Of a DNA stretch of 64,000 nucleotides, positions 24,451 through 32,250 are shown one piece after another. A model generated the notes under the pieces. It was not told the origin of the DNA and did not search any database. It was given only the letters and a program-made list of their open reading frames with translations. A program made the position numbers and the translations under genes. Numbering within the stretch: the stretch's first letter is position 1; every line of letters begins with the position of its first letter. Origin of the DNA: G963720515 sp963720515. Lineage in GTDB: Bacteria > Actinomycetota > Thermoleophilia > Gaiellales > Gaiellaceae. Location of the stretch: the NCBI GenBank assembly GCA_963720515.1, contig OY970397.1, positions 2,542,001-2,606,000 of the forward strand, given 5' to 3'.

Positions 24451-25305
24451 GGACGTTGCCGCCCGATTGCGAAGGGCCAACTGCAGGTCGCGTGCCGCCT
24501 CGCCCGGGGTCCCGGCGCCGACGGGCACGCCGTCCAGCTCGACGACGGGCATGACCTCCCGCACCGAGGACGACGTGAACGCCTCTTCCGCGGCCGCGAG
24601 CTCCGCGAGGGGAAACGCGCCCTCGCCCACCTCGTAGCCGAGCCTGGCCGCCTCCTCGAGGAGCGTCATGCGCGTGACGCCGGCCAGGATCCCGAGCTCG
24701 AGCCCGGGCGTGAACAGGGTGCGGCCGGTGCGCCACCAGATGTTGGTCACCGGGCCCTCGAGGACGATGCCGCCGCGTGCGAGGAAGACGGCGTCGTCGG
24801 CGCCGCGCCCGCGCGCCTCGGCCTCGGCGGCCATGTTCACGGCGTAGCTCGTCGACTTCACGCCGCCGAGGAGCCACGGTGCGGCCTCGCGCAGGTCGGG
24901 CTCGACGCCGAGCGGGAGCGAGATCATCCGGACACCGTGCGCGCGCCGCTCGTCGAGATCCGGCGGGATGGTCGAGACGAGGGCGAGCGCGCTCGGCTCG
25001 CCCACGCCCTCCCGGCCGGGCGTCCAGTAGAGGCGGAGCGCGGCCTCCGGCTCCCCCGCCGCTGCGAGCGCCTCGACGGCCAGCGACTCGAACTCGGTGG
25101 CCTCGAGCGGGGGTAGACCGATCCGGGCGCCCGAGGCCGCGAGGCGCTCGAGGTGCTCCGCCAGGCGGAACGGCCTCCCGCCGTACACGCGTACGGTCTC
25201 GAAGGCGGCGCGCCCGCGGAGGAGCGCCTCGTCGTCGGCGTTCAGCACTGGCTCGCCCGGCGCGACGAGCCCTCGCCCGCGAACCGCGACCGCGAGGAGC
25301 GTCAT
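24448..25305 (-). CDS. pabC: class IV aminotransferase, aminodeoxychorismate lyase-like
   Basis: A 285-residue fold-type IV PLP enzyme. LNADDEALLRGRAAFETVRV is the typical N-terminal segment, the PLP lysine is in LLGGVKSTSYAVNM, and VLEGPVTNIWWRTG, LGILAGVTRM and SSSVREVMPV surround the cofactor phosphate. Next to pabB it most likely splits 4-amino-4-deoxychorismate to 4-aminobenzoate for folate. Branched-chain or D-amino-acid aminotransferases share the fold. The ATG overlaps the pabB stop by 4 nt. Confidence 0.8.
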   Translation of the reverse strand: MTLLAVAVRGRGLVAPGEPVLNADDEALLRGRAAFETVRVYGGRPFRLAEHLERLAASGARIGLPPLEATEFESLAVEALAAAGEPEAALRLYWTPGREGVGEPSALALVSTIPPDLDERRAHGVRMISLPLGVEPDLREAAPWLLGGVKSTSYAVNMAAEAEARGRGADDAVFLARGGIVLEGPVTNIWWRTGRTLFTPGLELGILAGVTRMTLLEEAARLGYEVGEGAFPLAELAAAEEAFTSSSVREVMPVVELDGVPVGAGTPGEAARDLQLALRNRAATS

Positions 25306-26333
25306 GCGTGCGCGAGCGCCGGCACGCGGCCTCCGACGAGGGCGAGGAGCGGCCGCGCCTTGACCCAGGACTCCTCGATCTCCGCCTCGGGCTCGGAGTC
25401 CCAGACGATGCCGCCGCCGGCCCAGAGGTGCAGCCACCCGCCGGCGAGCGCGAAGGTGCGGATCGTGAGCGCGAGGTCGAAGTCGCCGTTCGGGTACACG
25501 CGGCCGAGCGCGCCCATCGAGGCCCCGCGGCCGACGGGCTCGAGGGCGGCGATGAGGTCGATCGCGGCGATCTTCGGCGCGCCCGTGATCGAGCCGCCGG
25601 GGAAGGTCGCGCGCAGGATGTCGGCGAGCGTCACGCCCTCGCGGAGGCGCCCCTCGACGGTCGAGACGAGGTGCACGACCGCGGCCTGGCGCCGCTCGGC
25701 CATGAACTCGGGCCAGCGCACGGTCCCGGGCTCGCAGACGCGCGAGAGGTCGTTGCGCTCGAGGTCGACGATCATCGTGTGCTCGGCCCCGTCCTTCTCG
25801 GAGTCCCGAAGGTCGTCGGAGGCGCCGAGCGGGCGGGTGCCCTTGATCGGCCGCGTGCGGATGGTGTCGCCGCGGCGCTGGAGGAAGAGCTCCGGCGAGG
25901 CGGAGGCGATCGCCCAGCCGTCGCCCACGAACGGCGCGGGGTGGAGCGGGCGGAGCGGGGCGAGGCGGGCGGCGAGCGCGTTCGCGGTTCCGCGCGCCGG
26001 CGCCGAGAGGTGCTGGACCAGGTTCACCTGGTAGACGTCGCCGCGTTCGATCGCGGCGCGGACGTCCTCGATCGCGCGCGCGTAGTCCTCCGGCGCCCAG
26101 GTTCCCTTCCAGTCGCCGACCTCGAGGCGGTCACTCCCGGCTGGCGCAGCGCCGATCCGCACGGCCGCGTACGGCAGCCGGCAGGGCTCGGGCGGCGCAG
26201 GCGTGTCCGTTCGCCGCAGCTCCTCGGAGATCCGGTAGGAGAGAAAGACGTCGGCGGGCCCGTCGTGCGGGTGCTCGTCGAGGAAGGCGCACACCGCGCC
26301 GATCGGGTCGCCGCCGTCCCAGACCTCGAGCAC
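25302..26333 (-). CDS. pabB: aminodeoxychorismate synthase component I
   Basis: A 343-residue chorismate-utilising enzyme that aminates chorismate toward folate. Hallmarks are IERGDVYQVNLVQHLSAP, ASPELFLQRRGD, RPIKGTRPLG (with the lysine that distinguishes PabB from anthranilate synthase), EKDGAEHTMIVDLERNDLSR, TFPGGSITGAPK and GGGIVWDSEPEAEIEE. The GTG start at 26333 is chosen because a TAGCGT -10 box ends 7 nt before it; the upstream frame is low-complexity. Coupled to pabC. Confidence 0.88.
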   Translation of the reverse strand: MLEVWDGGDPIGAVCAFLDEHPHDGPADVFLSYRISEELRRTDTPAPPEPCRLPYAAVRIGAAPAGSDRLEVGDWKGTWAPEDYARAIEDVRAAIERGDVYQVNLVQHLSAPARGTANALAARLAPLRPLHPAPFVGDGWAIASASPELFLQRRGDTIRTRPIKGTRPLGASDDLRDSEKDGAEHTMIVDLERNDLSRVCEPGTVRWPEFMAERRQAAVVHLVSTVEGRLREGVTLADILRATFPGGSITGAPKIAAIDLIAALEPVGRGASMGALGRVYPNGDFDLALTIRTFALAGGWLHLWAGGGIVWDSEPEAEIEESWVKARPLLALVGGRVPALAHA

Positions 26334-26340
26334 GGCTCCT

Positions 26341-26346
26341 ACGCTA
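26341..26346 (-). promoter_or_regulatory. leaderless -10 box of pabB-pabC
   Basis: TAGCGT on the minus strand, 7 nt before the GTG at 26333. Confidence 0.45.
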
Positions 26347-26393
26347 GTGGCTGGGGCCGCGTGCGCGCAGCGCGTCTCGTCCGGACCTGCCCC

Positions 26394-26423
26394 GGTGCCT
26401 GGCACGGACACATGGCCGCTTCG
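26394..26423. repeat. REP-like palindromic repeat, copy 1
   Basis: GGTGCCTGGCAC followed by CATGGCC and TTCG, in the pabB-murI divergent region. Core TGCCTGGCA is palindromic. It aligns with copy 2 at 26503-26533 with the same spacing of TGCCTGGCAC, CATGGCC and TTCG. Confidence 0.5.
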
Positions 26424-26502
26424 CCATCTCGACGGACGCGCAGGCTCGGGATTCGAGGCGCCAAGCGCCCTGGCGCGGCCGCGGGCCGCAACGGCCATGG
26501 AC

Positions 26503-26533
26503 GGTTGCCTGGCACCGGGTCATGGCCCGTTCG
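26503..26533. repeat. REP-like palindromic repeat, copy 2
   Basis: GGTTGCCTGGCACC, CATGGCC, TTCG. Together with the preceding GGCCATG (26494-26500) it forms a quasi-palindrome, GGCCATG-n6-TGCCTGGCA-n6-CATGGCC. Extragenic GGTGCC-GGCACC palindromes are common as REP elements in many bacterial genomes; no REP transposase is in the window. Confidence 0.5.
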
Positions 26534-26563
26534 GGCGACCAGCGGCCCGTCTCGGCCCGCTCG

Positions 26564-26569
26564 TAGAAT
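26564..26569 (+). promoter_or_regulatory. leaderless -10 box of the murI operon
   Basis: TAGAAT, a near-consensus -10, ends 6 nt before the ATG at 26576 with no ribosome-binding site. One of the clearest leaderless promoters in the window. Confidence 0.6.
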
Positions 26570-26575
26570 CGCCGC

Positions 26576-27394
26576 ATGGATCCGCGCCCGATCGGGATCT
26601 TCGACTCCGGGGCCGGCGGTCTCACCGTCCTCCACGAGTGCCTCGTGACCATGCCGCACGAGGACTTCGTCTACCTCGGCGACAGCGCGCGCTGTCCCTA
26701 CGGCCCGCGCCCGGCCGAGGAGACGCAGCGCTTCGCCCTCGAGATCGCGAGCTACCTGGAGCGCGCCGGCGTGAAGCTGATCGTCGTCGCGTGCAACACG
26801 GTCGCGGCGTCGGCGCTGCCGCTCCTCCAGGAGGAGCTCGAGGTGCCGATCGTGGCCGTGCTCGCGCCCGAGGCCCACGCCGCGGTGCAGGTGACGCGCA
26901 AGCGGCGGATCGGGCTCATGGCCACCGAGGGCACCGTCGCGAGCGGGCGCTACGAGCGCGTGATCCGGACGCTCGACGCGGGTGCGGCGGTCGTCTCGGT
27001 CGCGTGCCCGACGCTCGTGCCGCTGATCGAGGCGGGGGCGTCCACCACCGATCTCGACGCCGCCGTGCGCGGGTACGCCGCCCCGCTCAAGGCCGCCGGC
27101 GTGGACACAGTCGTCCTCGGCTGCACGCACTACCCGCTCCTGCGCCCGCTCCTCGAGCGCGTGTTCGGCCGCGGCGTCACGCTCGTCTTCTCCGCGGACG
27201 AGACCGCGCGCGAGGTGGCGGAGACGCTCGAGCGCAAGGCGATTCCGAACGACCCGGGGCACGTGGGCGAGACGTCGTTCCTCACCACCGGCGCTCCGGA
27301 CGAGTTCGCGGCGCTCGGCGAGCGGTTCCTCCAGCTCCCCGTCCCCGCCGTCCACACCGTCGCCCTCGGCGATCTGGAGCTCGCCGCCGCGTGA
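26576..27394 (+). CDS. murI: glutamate racemase
   Basis: A 272-residue cofactor-independent racemase making D-glutamate for peptidoglycan. IGIFDSGAGGLTVL opens the protein; the two catalytic cysteines are in VVACNTVAASALP (residues about 73-85) and VLGCTHYPLLRP (about 182-193); YLGDSARCPYGPR binds the substrate. Length is typical. The stop overlaps the rph start (GTGA), beginning a four-gene overlapping operon murI-rph-mgtC-rdgB, an order common in actinobacteria. Confidence 0.95.
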   Translation: MDPRPIGIFDSGAGGLTVLHECLVTMPHEDFVYLGDSARCPYGPRPAEETQRFALEIASYLERAGVKLIVVACNTVAASALPLLQEELEVPIVAVLAPEAHAAVQVTRKRRIGLMATEGTVASGRYERVIRTLDAGAAVVSVACPTLVPLIEAGASTTDLDAAVRGYAAPLKAAGVDTVVLGCTHYPLLRPLLERVFGRGVTLVFSADETAREVAETLERKAIPNDPGHVGETSFLTTGAPDEFAALGERFLQLPVPAVHTVALGDLELAAA

Positions 27395-28092
27395 GCCGCG
27401 AGGGCCGCGCAGCCGACCAGCTCCGGCCGCTCACGATCGAGCCCGGCTTCCTCGAGAACGCGCACGGCTCGGCGCTCATCACGCTCGGCAAGACGCGCGT
27501 CCTCTGCACCGCGACCGTCGAGGACGGCGTGCCGCGCTGGCTCATGGGCCAGGGCACGGGGTGGCTCACGGCCGAGTACGGGATGCTGCCCGCCTCCGCG
27601 AACGAGCGGATCCGGCGCGAGGCGAGCGCCGGGCGCCAGAAGGGCCGGACGGTCGAGATCCAGCGACTCATCGGCCGTGCGATCCGCGGCGCCTACGACT
27701 TGAAGAACCTCGGCGAGCGGACGGTGTGGCTCGACTGCGACGTCCTCCAGGCCGACGGCGGCACGCGCACCGCCGCGGTCACGGGCGCCTGGGTCGCGCT
27801 CGTTCTCGCCGCGCGCGGGGCCGGATTCACCGAGCCGGAGGACACGATCGCCGCCGTCTCGGTCGGCGTCGTGGACGGCGAGCCGCTTCTCGACCTCGAC
27901 TATCCGGAGGACTCGACCGCCGAGGTTGACATGAATGTCGTCATGACCGGGGACGGGCGGATCGTGGACGTGCAGGCGACCGCCGAGCGCGAGCCGTTCG
28001 CGCCGGAGCTCCTGACCCGCCTCATGGAGCTCGCAGCACAGGGCATCGACGAGATGGCATCGGCGCAGCGCGCCGCCGTCGCAAATGCCTGA
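27391..28092 (+). CDS. rph: ribonuclease PH
   Basis: A 233-residue phosphorolytic 3'-5' exoribonuclease that trims tRNA precursors. Typical segments are ENAHGSALITLGKTRVLCTA, WLTAEYGMLPASANERIRRE, RTVEIQRLIGRAIRGAYDL, LDCDVLQADGGTRTAAVTGA and EVDMNVVMTGDGRIVDVQAT. GTG start within the murI stop; its own end overlaps the MgtC-family gene by 8 nt. Confidence 0.95.
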   Translation: MSREGRAADQLRPLTIEPGFLENAHGSALITLGKTRVLCTATVEDGVPRWLMGQGTGWLTAEYGMLPASANERIRREASAGRQKGRTVEIQRLIGRAIRGAYDLKNLGERTVWLDCDVLQADGGTRTAAVTGAWVALVLAARGAGFTEPEDTIAAVSVGVVDGEPLLDLDYPEDSTAEVDMNVVMTGDGRIVDVQATAEREPFAPELLTRLMELAAQGIDEMASAQRAAVANA

Positions 28093-28771
28093 CCTCTCCT
28101 TCGGCGAGCTCTGCCTGCGGCTCGTCGTCGCCGCGGTTCTCACCGGTGCAATCGGGTTCGAGCGGGAGATGCGGGAGCGTGCAGCCGGCCTGCGCACCCA
28201 CATGCTCGTGGGCACGGGCTCGGCGCTCTTCACGGTCATCTCCGCCTACGGGTGGAGTGAGTTCGACTACGGCGCGGGCACCGGGATCACGCTCGACCCG
28301 AGCCGCGTCGCCGCGCAGATCGTGACGGGCATCGGCTTCCTCGGCGCGGGCGCGATCATCCGCCAGGGCGGCTCGATCCGCGGTTTGACGACCGCCGCGG
28401 GGCTCTGGGTAGTCGCCGCGATCGGCATGGCGGCCGGCGCCGGCTACTACTCGGCCGCGCTCGTCGGCACCGGAATCGTCCTCGTCGGGCTCGGGCCGAT
28501 CCGCAGGCTGGAGGGCGGGTCGCTCTTCCGCGGCCTGCGCCGCGAGGCGCGCATGCTCGAGCTGGACGTCGCGGCCGGCGAGCGCGCGGGCCCCGTGCTC
28601 GACGCGCTCGTGGATCAAGGCGCGCAGGTCTCCCGCGTCGAGTTCTCGCGCGAGGAGGGCACGCGCAAGATGCGGGTCGAGGTGGACATCCCCGCGGGGC
28701 GCTCACCGGCGGAGCTCCTCGAGGCCGTCTCCGAGGTGAACGGCGTCACGGTCGCCCGCTGGGGCCCGTGA
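28085..28771 (+). CDS. MgtC/SapB-family membrane protein
   Basis: A 228-residue protein. Four transmembrane helices in the first 140 residues carry the family signatures GFEREMRERAAGLRTHMLVG, GIGFLGAGAIIRQGGSIRGL and TTAAGLWVVAAIGMAAGAG. The C-terminal 80 residues form a soluble ACT-like domain. MgtC proteins modulate ATP synthase or magnesium homeostasis in pathogens; their role in free-living bacteria is unclear. Overlaps rph by 8 nt and rdgB by 4 nt (GTGA). Confidence 0.88.
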   Translation: MPDLSFGELCLRLVVAAVLTGAIGFEREMRERAAGLRTHMLVGTGSALFTVISAYGWSEFDYGAGTGITLDPSRVAAQIVTGIGFLGAGAIIRQGGSIRGLTTAAGLWVVAAIGMAAGAGYYSAALVGTGIVLVGLGPIRRLEGGSLFRGLRREARMLELDVAAGERAGPVLDALVDQGAQVSRVEFSREEGTRKMRVEVDIPAGRSPAELLEAVSEVNGVTVARWGP

Positions 28772-29343
28772 GGCTCCTCCTCGCCTCCCGGAACCCCCAC
28801 AAGCTGGTCGAGCTCCGCGCCGTGCTCCCCGCCTGGGAGATCGGGCTCACCGAGGCGCCGCTCCCGCCCGAGACGGGCACGACGTTCCGCGAGAACGCGC
28901 GCGCGAAGGCCGAGGCCGGCCGCGCCGCGACGCCGCCGGACGCCTGGGTCGTGGGCGAGGACTCGGGGATCGAGGTCGCTGGCCTCGGCGACCAGCCCGG
29001 CGTCTACTCCGCGCGGTATGCGGGCGTGGACGCCACGGACGACGAGAACGTGGCCAAGCTCCTCTCGGAGCTCGACGGCGTGGAGGGCGGGGGGCGGGGC
29101 GCGCGCTACGTCTCCGAGCTCGTCGCGATCGGCCCGGACGGCCGTGAGCTGGCGGTGCGCGGGGAGCTCGACGGCGCGATCGCCCACGAGCCGCGGGGAG
29201 ACGGAGGCTTCGGCTACGACCCGGTCTTCGTCCCCGAGGGGGAGTCGCAGACGGTGGCCGAGCTCGGGGACGAGTGGAAGGCCACCCACAGCCACCGTGC
29301 CCGCGCCGCGAATCTTCTCGCGAACCTATTAGGAGAACCCTGA
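28768..29343 (+). CDS. rdgB: non-canonical purine NTP pyrophosphatase (dITP/XTP)
   Basis: A 191-residue HAM1/RdgB-family enzyme that hydrolyses dITP, ITP and XTP to keep them out of nucleic acids. LLASRNPHKLVELRAVL is the nucleotide-binding start, VVGEDSGIEVAGLGDQPGVY holds the metal-binding acid, GDGGFGYDPVFVPEG and the C-terminal SHRARA complete the signature. Last gene of the murI operon. The usual MSHR is THSHR here. Confidence 0.93.
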   Translation: MRLLLASRNPHKLVELRAVLPAWEIGLTEAPLPPETGTTFRENARAKAEAGRAATPPDAWVVGEDSGIEVAGLGDQPGVYSARYAGVDATDDENVAKLLSELDGVEGGGRGARYVSELVAIGPDGRELAVRGELDGAIAHEPRGDGGFGYDPVFVPEGESQTVAELGDEWKATHSHRARAANLLANLLGEP

Positions 29344-29352
29344 CCGGCGTTG

Positions 29353-29358
29353 TAGATT
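29353..29358 (+). promoter_or_regulatory. leaderless -10 box of the second cNMP-binding gene
   Basis: TAGATT ends 6 nt before the ATG at 29365, within the 21-base gap after rdgB. Confidence 0.5.
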
Positions 29359-29364
29359 TCGCAC

Positions 29365-29799
29365 ATGCTCTTCCCGCATGACACCAAGGTCGAGGCGTTG
29401 GGCAAGTGCCCGCTCTTCGCCGAGCTTTCGAAGGACGAGCTCCGGGAGATGGCCAAGAGCACGGAGGACCTCGAGGTGGACGCCGGCAAAGTGCTCTGCC
29501 GCGAGGGTGAGCCGGCCCAGGAGTTCTTCGTGATCATCGAGGGCGAGGCCGAGGCGACGAAGGACGGCCAGCCCCTTCAGACGATGGGCCCGGGCGACTT
29601 CTTCGGCGAGATCGGGCTCATCGAGGACATCCCGCGCACGGCCACCGTCACGGCCACGACCCCTCTCCGGTTCTTCGTCCTCACGCGCCAGTCGTTCTTG
29701 GGGATGCTCGACCGGATGCCCGGCGTCGAGCGGAAGGTCCTCCGCGCCCTCGCGAAGCGTCTGCTCGCCAAGGACCCGGCGAGCGACATCAACTGCTAG
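29365..29799 (+). CDS. stand-alone cyclic-nucleotide-binding domain protein
   Basis: A 144-residue cNMP-binding beta-barrel: KCPLFAELSKDELREMAKS, EFFVIIEGEAEATKDGQP, and the phosphate-binding cassette GDFFGEIGLIEDIPRTATVT, which keeps the Glu and the Pro-Arg of true cAMP binders. No effector domain is attached. It is a paralogue of the 5438-5845 protein, with the same single-domain build. The 3' end overlaps the convergent BrkB-family gene by 11 nt. Confidence 0.82.
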   Translation: MLFPHDTKVEALGKCPLFAELSKDELREMAKSTEDLEVDAGKVLCREGEPAQEFFVIIEGEAEATKDGQPLQTMGPGDFFGEIGLIEDIPRTATVTATTPLRFFVLTRQSFLGMLDRMPGVERKVLRALAKRLLAKDPASDINC

Positions 29800-30583
29800 C
29801 GGGAGGGCGCCCGCGGGCCAGGTACCAGTTGACCTCGGCTCCGAGCACGAGGACGTTCGCCATCACGTAGATCCAGACGAGGAGCAGGGCGAGTGAGCCG
29901 AACGCCTGGAGGGTCGCGAGGTCCTGCGTCGCCCGCACGAACACCGGGAGCACCTGGAAGCTCGCCTCGAGGAGCACCGCGGCCACGATCGCGCCGGGCA
30001 GCGTCTCGCGCCAGCCGATCCTGACGTTCGTGAGGAGCGTGTAGATCGACCAGACGACGCCGAAGACGAGCGCGGTTGAGAGCGCGATCCCCCAGACCCA
30101 GCCGAGGATGCCGCCGGCGACGCCCGCGTCCTGCGCCAGCGAGCCGCCAACCGACCCGATCAGGAGCGCGAGGAAGAGCACGGCCAGCCCGGCCGCGGTC
30201 AGCGCGAGGACGTAGAGCTTCTGGCGGATGAACGGCCGGTTCGGCAGCCCGTAGACGATGTTGAGGGCGGACTCGACGACGCTGAAGAACCCGAGCGCCG
30301 TCCAGACGAGGGCGACCGCGCCGATCACGCCGAGGAGCGTCGCGCTCGACTGGATGCTCTTCACCGCCTCGACCAGGCTGTCCACCGAGCTCGCCGGGAA
30401 CGCCCGTTGGAGCTGCTTGATCAGGTAGCTCGACTCGTCCGCGGAGCCGAAGAGCGCCGTGAGCGACAGGGCCAGGAAGAGCAGGGGCACGAACGAGAGG
30501 AGCGCGAAGTACGCGATCATCGCGGCGAGGTGCGTGCCGCGGTCGGCGAGGAACTTCTGGACGATTGCCGACACCCCGCGCAC
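29789..30583 (-). CDS. YihY/BrkB-family inner membrane protein
   Basis: A 264-residue protein with about six membrane helices: THLAAMIAYFALLSFVPLLF, LGVIGAVALVWTALGFFSVV, a central GLPNRPFIRQKLYVLALTAA, and the C-terminal FGSLALLLVWIYVMANVLVL ending in GAEVNWYLAR. This matches the YihY/BrkB family (once misnamed ribonuclease BN), whose role in the membrane is unsettled. The GTG at 30583 has a TACACT -10 box 6 nt upstream, which favours it over a second GTG 9 nt in. Confidence 0.85.
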   Translation of the reverse strand: MRGVSAIVQKFLADRGTHLAAMIAYFALLSFVPLLFLALSLTALFGSADESSYLIKQLQRAFPASSVDSLVEAVKSIQSSATLLGVIGAVALVWTALGFFSVVESALNIVYGLPNRPFIRQKLYVLALTAAGLAVLFLALLIGSVGGSLAQDAGVAGGILGWVWGIALSTALVFGVVWSIYTLLTNVRIGWRETLPGAIVAAVLLEASFQVLPVFVRATQDLATLQAFGSLALLLVWIYVMANVLVLGAEVNWYLARGRPPASS

Positions 30584-30589
30584 CGCAGG

Positions 30590-30595
30590 AGTGTA
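30590..30595 (-). promoter_or_regulatory. leaderless -10 box of the BrkB-family gene
   Basis: TACACT on the minus strand, 6 nt before the GTG at 30583. Confidence 0.45.
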
Positions 30596-30609
30596 GGTCG
30601 GGGCCGTGG

Positions 30610-30615
30610 TAGGTT
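30610..30615 (+). promoter_or_regulatory. leaderless extended -10 box of the Roadblock gene
   Basis: TGGTAGGTT: TAGGTT with an extended TG, ending 7 nt before the ATG at 30623. Confidence 0.45.
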
Positions 30616-30622
30616 GGCCGCC

Positions 30623-31072
30623 ATGGACGCCGTGCGGGCGCTGGCCGAGCTGACGGAGCTCTCGTCCCAGATCGACGACGCCGTGATCGTGGACGGAAAC
30701 GGCGCGGTGCTCGCATCGACCTTCGAGGACGCTGCGCGGGCGAAGAAGGTGGGCGACGCGGCGCTCGAGCTCGGCCGCGCGGCCGGCCACGCGGCCGCCG
30801 GAGGAGCCTCCCTGGCGCAGGTGCACGCGACCCTCGCGGACGGCTCGGTCTTCCTCGTCACGGACGGGGAGCGCACAATCGCGGCGCTCACGCGGCCGGA
30901 CCCGGTCGCCGGGCTCGTGCTCTATGACCTAAAGGCGACGCTCCGCGCGGCGGGCGAGCCGGAGCCGCCGGCGGCGAAGAAGCCGGCGCCGCGCAAGCGG
31001 CCCGCGGCGACCGGCGCGCAGAAGAAGTCCACGCCCGCGCGGAAGCCGCCGAGGAAGGACGCGGATGCGTAA
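30623..31072 (+). CDS. Roadblock/LC7-like protein with basic Ala/Lys/Pro tail
   Basis: A 149-residue protein. Residues 1-105 look like a Roadblock/LC7 domain (SSQIDDAVIVDGNGAVLAST, then SVFLVTDGERTIAALTRPDP), a fold that in bacteria partners Ras-like MglA GTPases or sits in sensory systems. The last 40 residues are a KKPAPRKRPAATGAQKKST-type tail likely to bind nucleic acid or membrane phosphate. No small GTPase gene is in the window. It overlaps the following 64-residue membrane-anchored protein by 8 nt, and pyrE comes next. Confidence 0.65.
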   Translation: MDAVRALAELTELSSQIDDAVIVDGNGAVLASTFEDAARAKKVGDAALELGRAAGHAAAGGASLAQVHATLADGSVFLVTDGERTIAALTRPDPVAGLVLYDLKATLRAAGEPEPPAAKKPAPRKRPAATGAQKKSTPARKPPRKDADA

Positions 31073-31259
31073 GGCGGGCGTAGTCCTCCTCGCGGCCGCG
31101 GCCGCCGCGGCCGTCGTGCTGCGCCGCCGGAAGGGCTCGCCCGAGCGCGTCGAGCTCGGGTTCGTGGACGGCTCGGCCGTCTCGCTGCGCCCGTCGGACG
31201 GCAACGCCGAGCGGCTGCTCGCGCTGGCCCGCGACGTCGCCTCGGCCGCGCGGTCGTGA
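31065..31259 (+). CDS. small membrane-anchored protein of unknown function
   Basis: A 64-residue protein: one N-terminal helix rich in Ala, Val and Leu (KAGVVLLAAAAAAAVVLRRR, residues 3-22) followed by a short soluble part (ERVELGFVDGSAVSLRPSDG). No family recognised. Nested between the Roadblock gene and pyrE with overlaps at both ends (8 and 4 nt), it may tether the Roadblock protein to the membrane; that is inference from position. Confidence 0.55.
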   Translation: MRKAGVVLLAAAAAAAVVLRRRKGSPERVELGFVDGSAVSLRPSDGNAERLLALARDVASAARS

Positions 31260-31789
31260 ACGACGCCGACCTCGCGGCGCTGCTCAAGGAGCGCGCCTAC
31301 CTCGAGGGCGACTTCGTCCTCCGCTCGGGCCGGCGCTCCACCTACTACCTGGACAAGTATCGCTTCGAGACGCACCCGGAGCTCCTGCGCGCGCTCGGTG
31401 AGCGCATCGCCGCTCAGGCGATGAACGCAGGCGACGGAACGCCGGACCTGCTGGCCGGGCCGGAGCTCGGCGCGGTCGCGCTCGCGGCGGCCGCCTCGCT
31501 CGCCGGCGGCCTGCCGTTCCTCATCGTCCGCAAGGACGCGAAGGAGTACGGGACGGCGAACCGGATCGAGGGCGTCTACGAGCCCGGGCAGCGCGTCTGC
31601 CTGGTCGAGGACGTCGTCACCACCGGCGGCGCGGCGGTGTCCGCGATCGAGGCGCTCCGCGACGCAGGGCTCGAGTGCCGGACGGCCGTCTGCGTCGTCG
31701 ACCGGGAGGAGGGCGGGGTGGACGCGCTCGCCCGCGTCGCGGTCCGGCTCCGTCCGCTCTTCACCGTGCAGGACTTCGTCGGCGCGTGA
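31256..31789 (+). CDS. pyrE: orotate phosphoribosyltransferase
   Basis: A 177-residue PRTase that joins orotate to PRPP in pyrimidine synthesis. FVLRSGRRSTYYLDKYRF is the orotate-binding start, PELGAVALAAAASL and FLIVRKDAKEYGTANRIEG the catalytic loop, and RVCLVEDVVTTGGAAVSAIE the PRPP motif. GTG start overlapping the preceding stop. pyrF lies about 2 kb downstream on the same strand behind its own promoter. Confidence 0.93.
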   Translation: MNDADLAALLKERAYLEGDFVLRSGRRSTYYLDKYRFETHPELLRALGERIAAQAMNAGDGTPDLLAGPELGAVALAAAASLAGGLPFLIVRKDAKEYGTANRIEGVYEPGQRVCLVEDVVTTGGAAVSAIEALRDAGLECRTAVCVVDREEGGVDALARVAVRLRPLFTVQDFVGA

Positions 31790-31810
31790 GGAATGCGCGA
31801 AACCGCTTGG

Positions 31811-31840
31811 TTGCGTGCTTTCCGACCTAGCTGTTACGGT
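31811..31840 (+). promoter_or_regulatory. promoter of the HU gene
   Basis: -35 TTGCGT (31811-31816), 18-bp spacer, -10 TACGGT (31835-31840) with extended TG (31832-31833). The predicted start at about 31847 leaves a leader of about 34 nt with an AGGAGGAGAGG ribosome-binding site, in contrast to the leaderless genes around it. Confidence 0.5.
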
Positions 31841-31880
31841 TCCGAGCCAGTCAGCGCAAGCGACCTAGGAGGAGAGGGCA

Positions 31881-32171
31881 GTGGCAGTCACCAAAGCAGA
31901 GTTCGTGGATCGCGTCGCCTCGAAGAGCGGTCTCTCGAAGCGGGATGCCGCCTCGGCAGTCGACGCATTCCTGGACTCAGTGCAAGAGACCCTCGTCGAA
32001 GGTGAGTCCATCACCTTCACGGGCTTCGGCAAGTTCGCTCCCCAGCACCGAAACGCGCGCCAGGGCGTGAACCCGCGCACGGGCGAGCGCGTCATGATCG
32101 CTGCGGCAACAGTCCCGAAGTTCTCGGCAGGCAGCGCGCTCAAGGCCGCGCTCAAGGCCAGCGGCAACTAG
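31881..32171 (+). CDS. hup: HU-family DNA-binding protein
   Basis: A 96-residue nucleoid protein: TKAEFVDRVASKSGLSKRDA (helical dimer part), GESITFTGFGKFAPQHRNAR and NPRTGERVMIAAATVPKFS (the beta-arm with the DNA-intercalating proline region). It lacks the long basic C-terminal tail of mycobacterial HupB. GTG start after a strong AGGAGG run. A perfect 15-bp hairpin follows the stop. Confidence 0.95.
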   Translation: MAVTKAEFVDRVASKSGLSKRDAASAVDAFLDSVQETLVEGESITFTGFGKFAPQHRNARQGVNPRTGERVMIAAATVPKFSAGSALKAALKASGN

Positions 32172-32194
32172 CTCGAACGCCCCTTCTCCAGCCG

Positions 32195-32228
32195 TGATCG
32201 GAGGCCGCCGCGAGGCGGCCTCCGATCA
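32195..32228 (+). terminator. hairpin terminator of the HU gene
   Basis: TGATCGGAGGCCGCC (32195-32209) and GGCGGCCTCCGATCA (32214-32228) form a perfect 15-bp stem with a GCGA loop, 23 nt after the stop. There is no U-tract, which is common for actinobacterial hairpin terminators. Confidence 0.75.
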
Positions 32229-32250
32229 GTGTGCGCCGAGCCTGCCGTCC

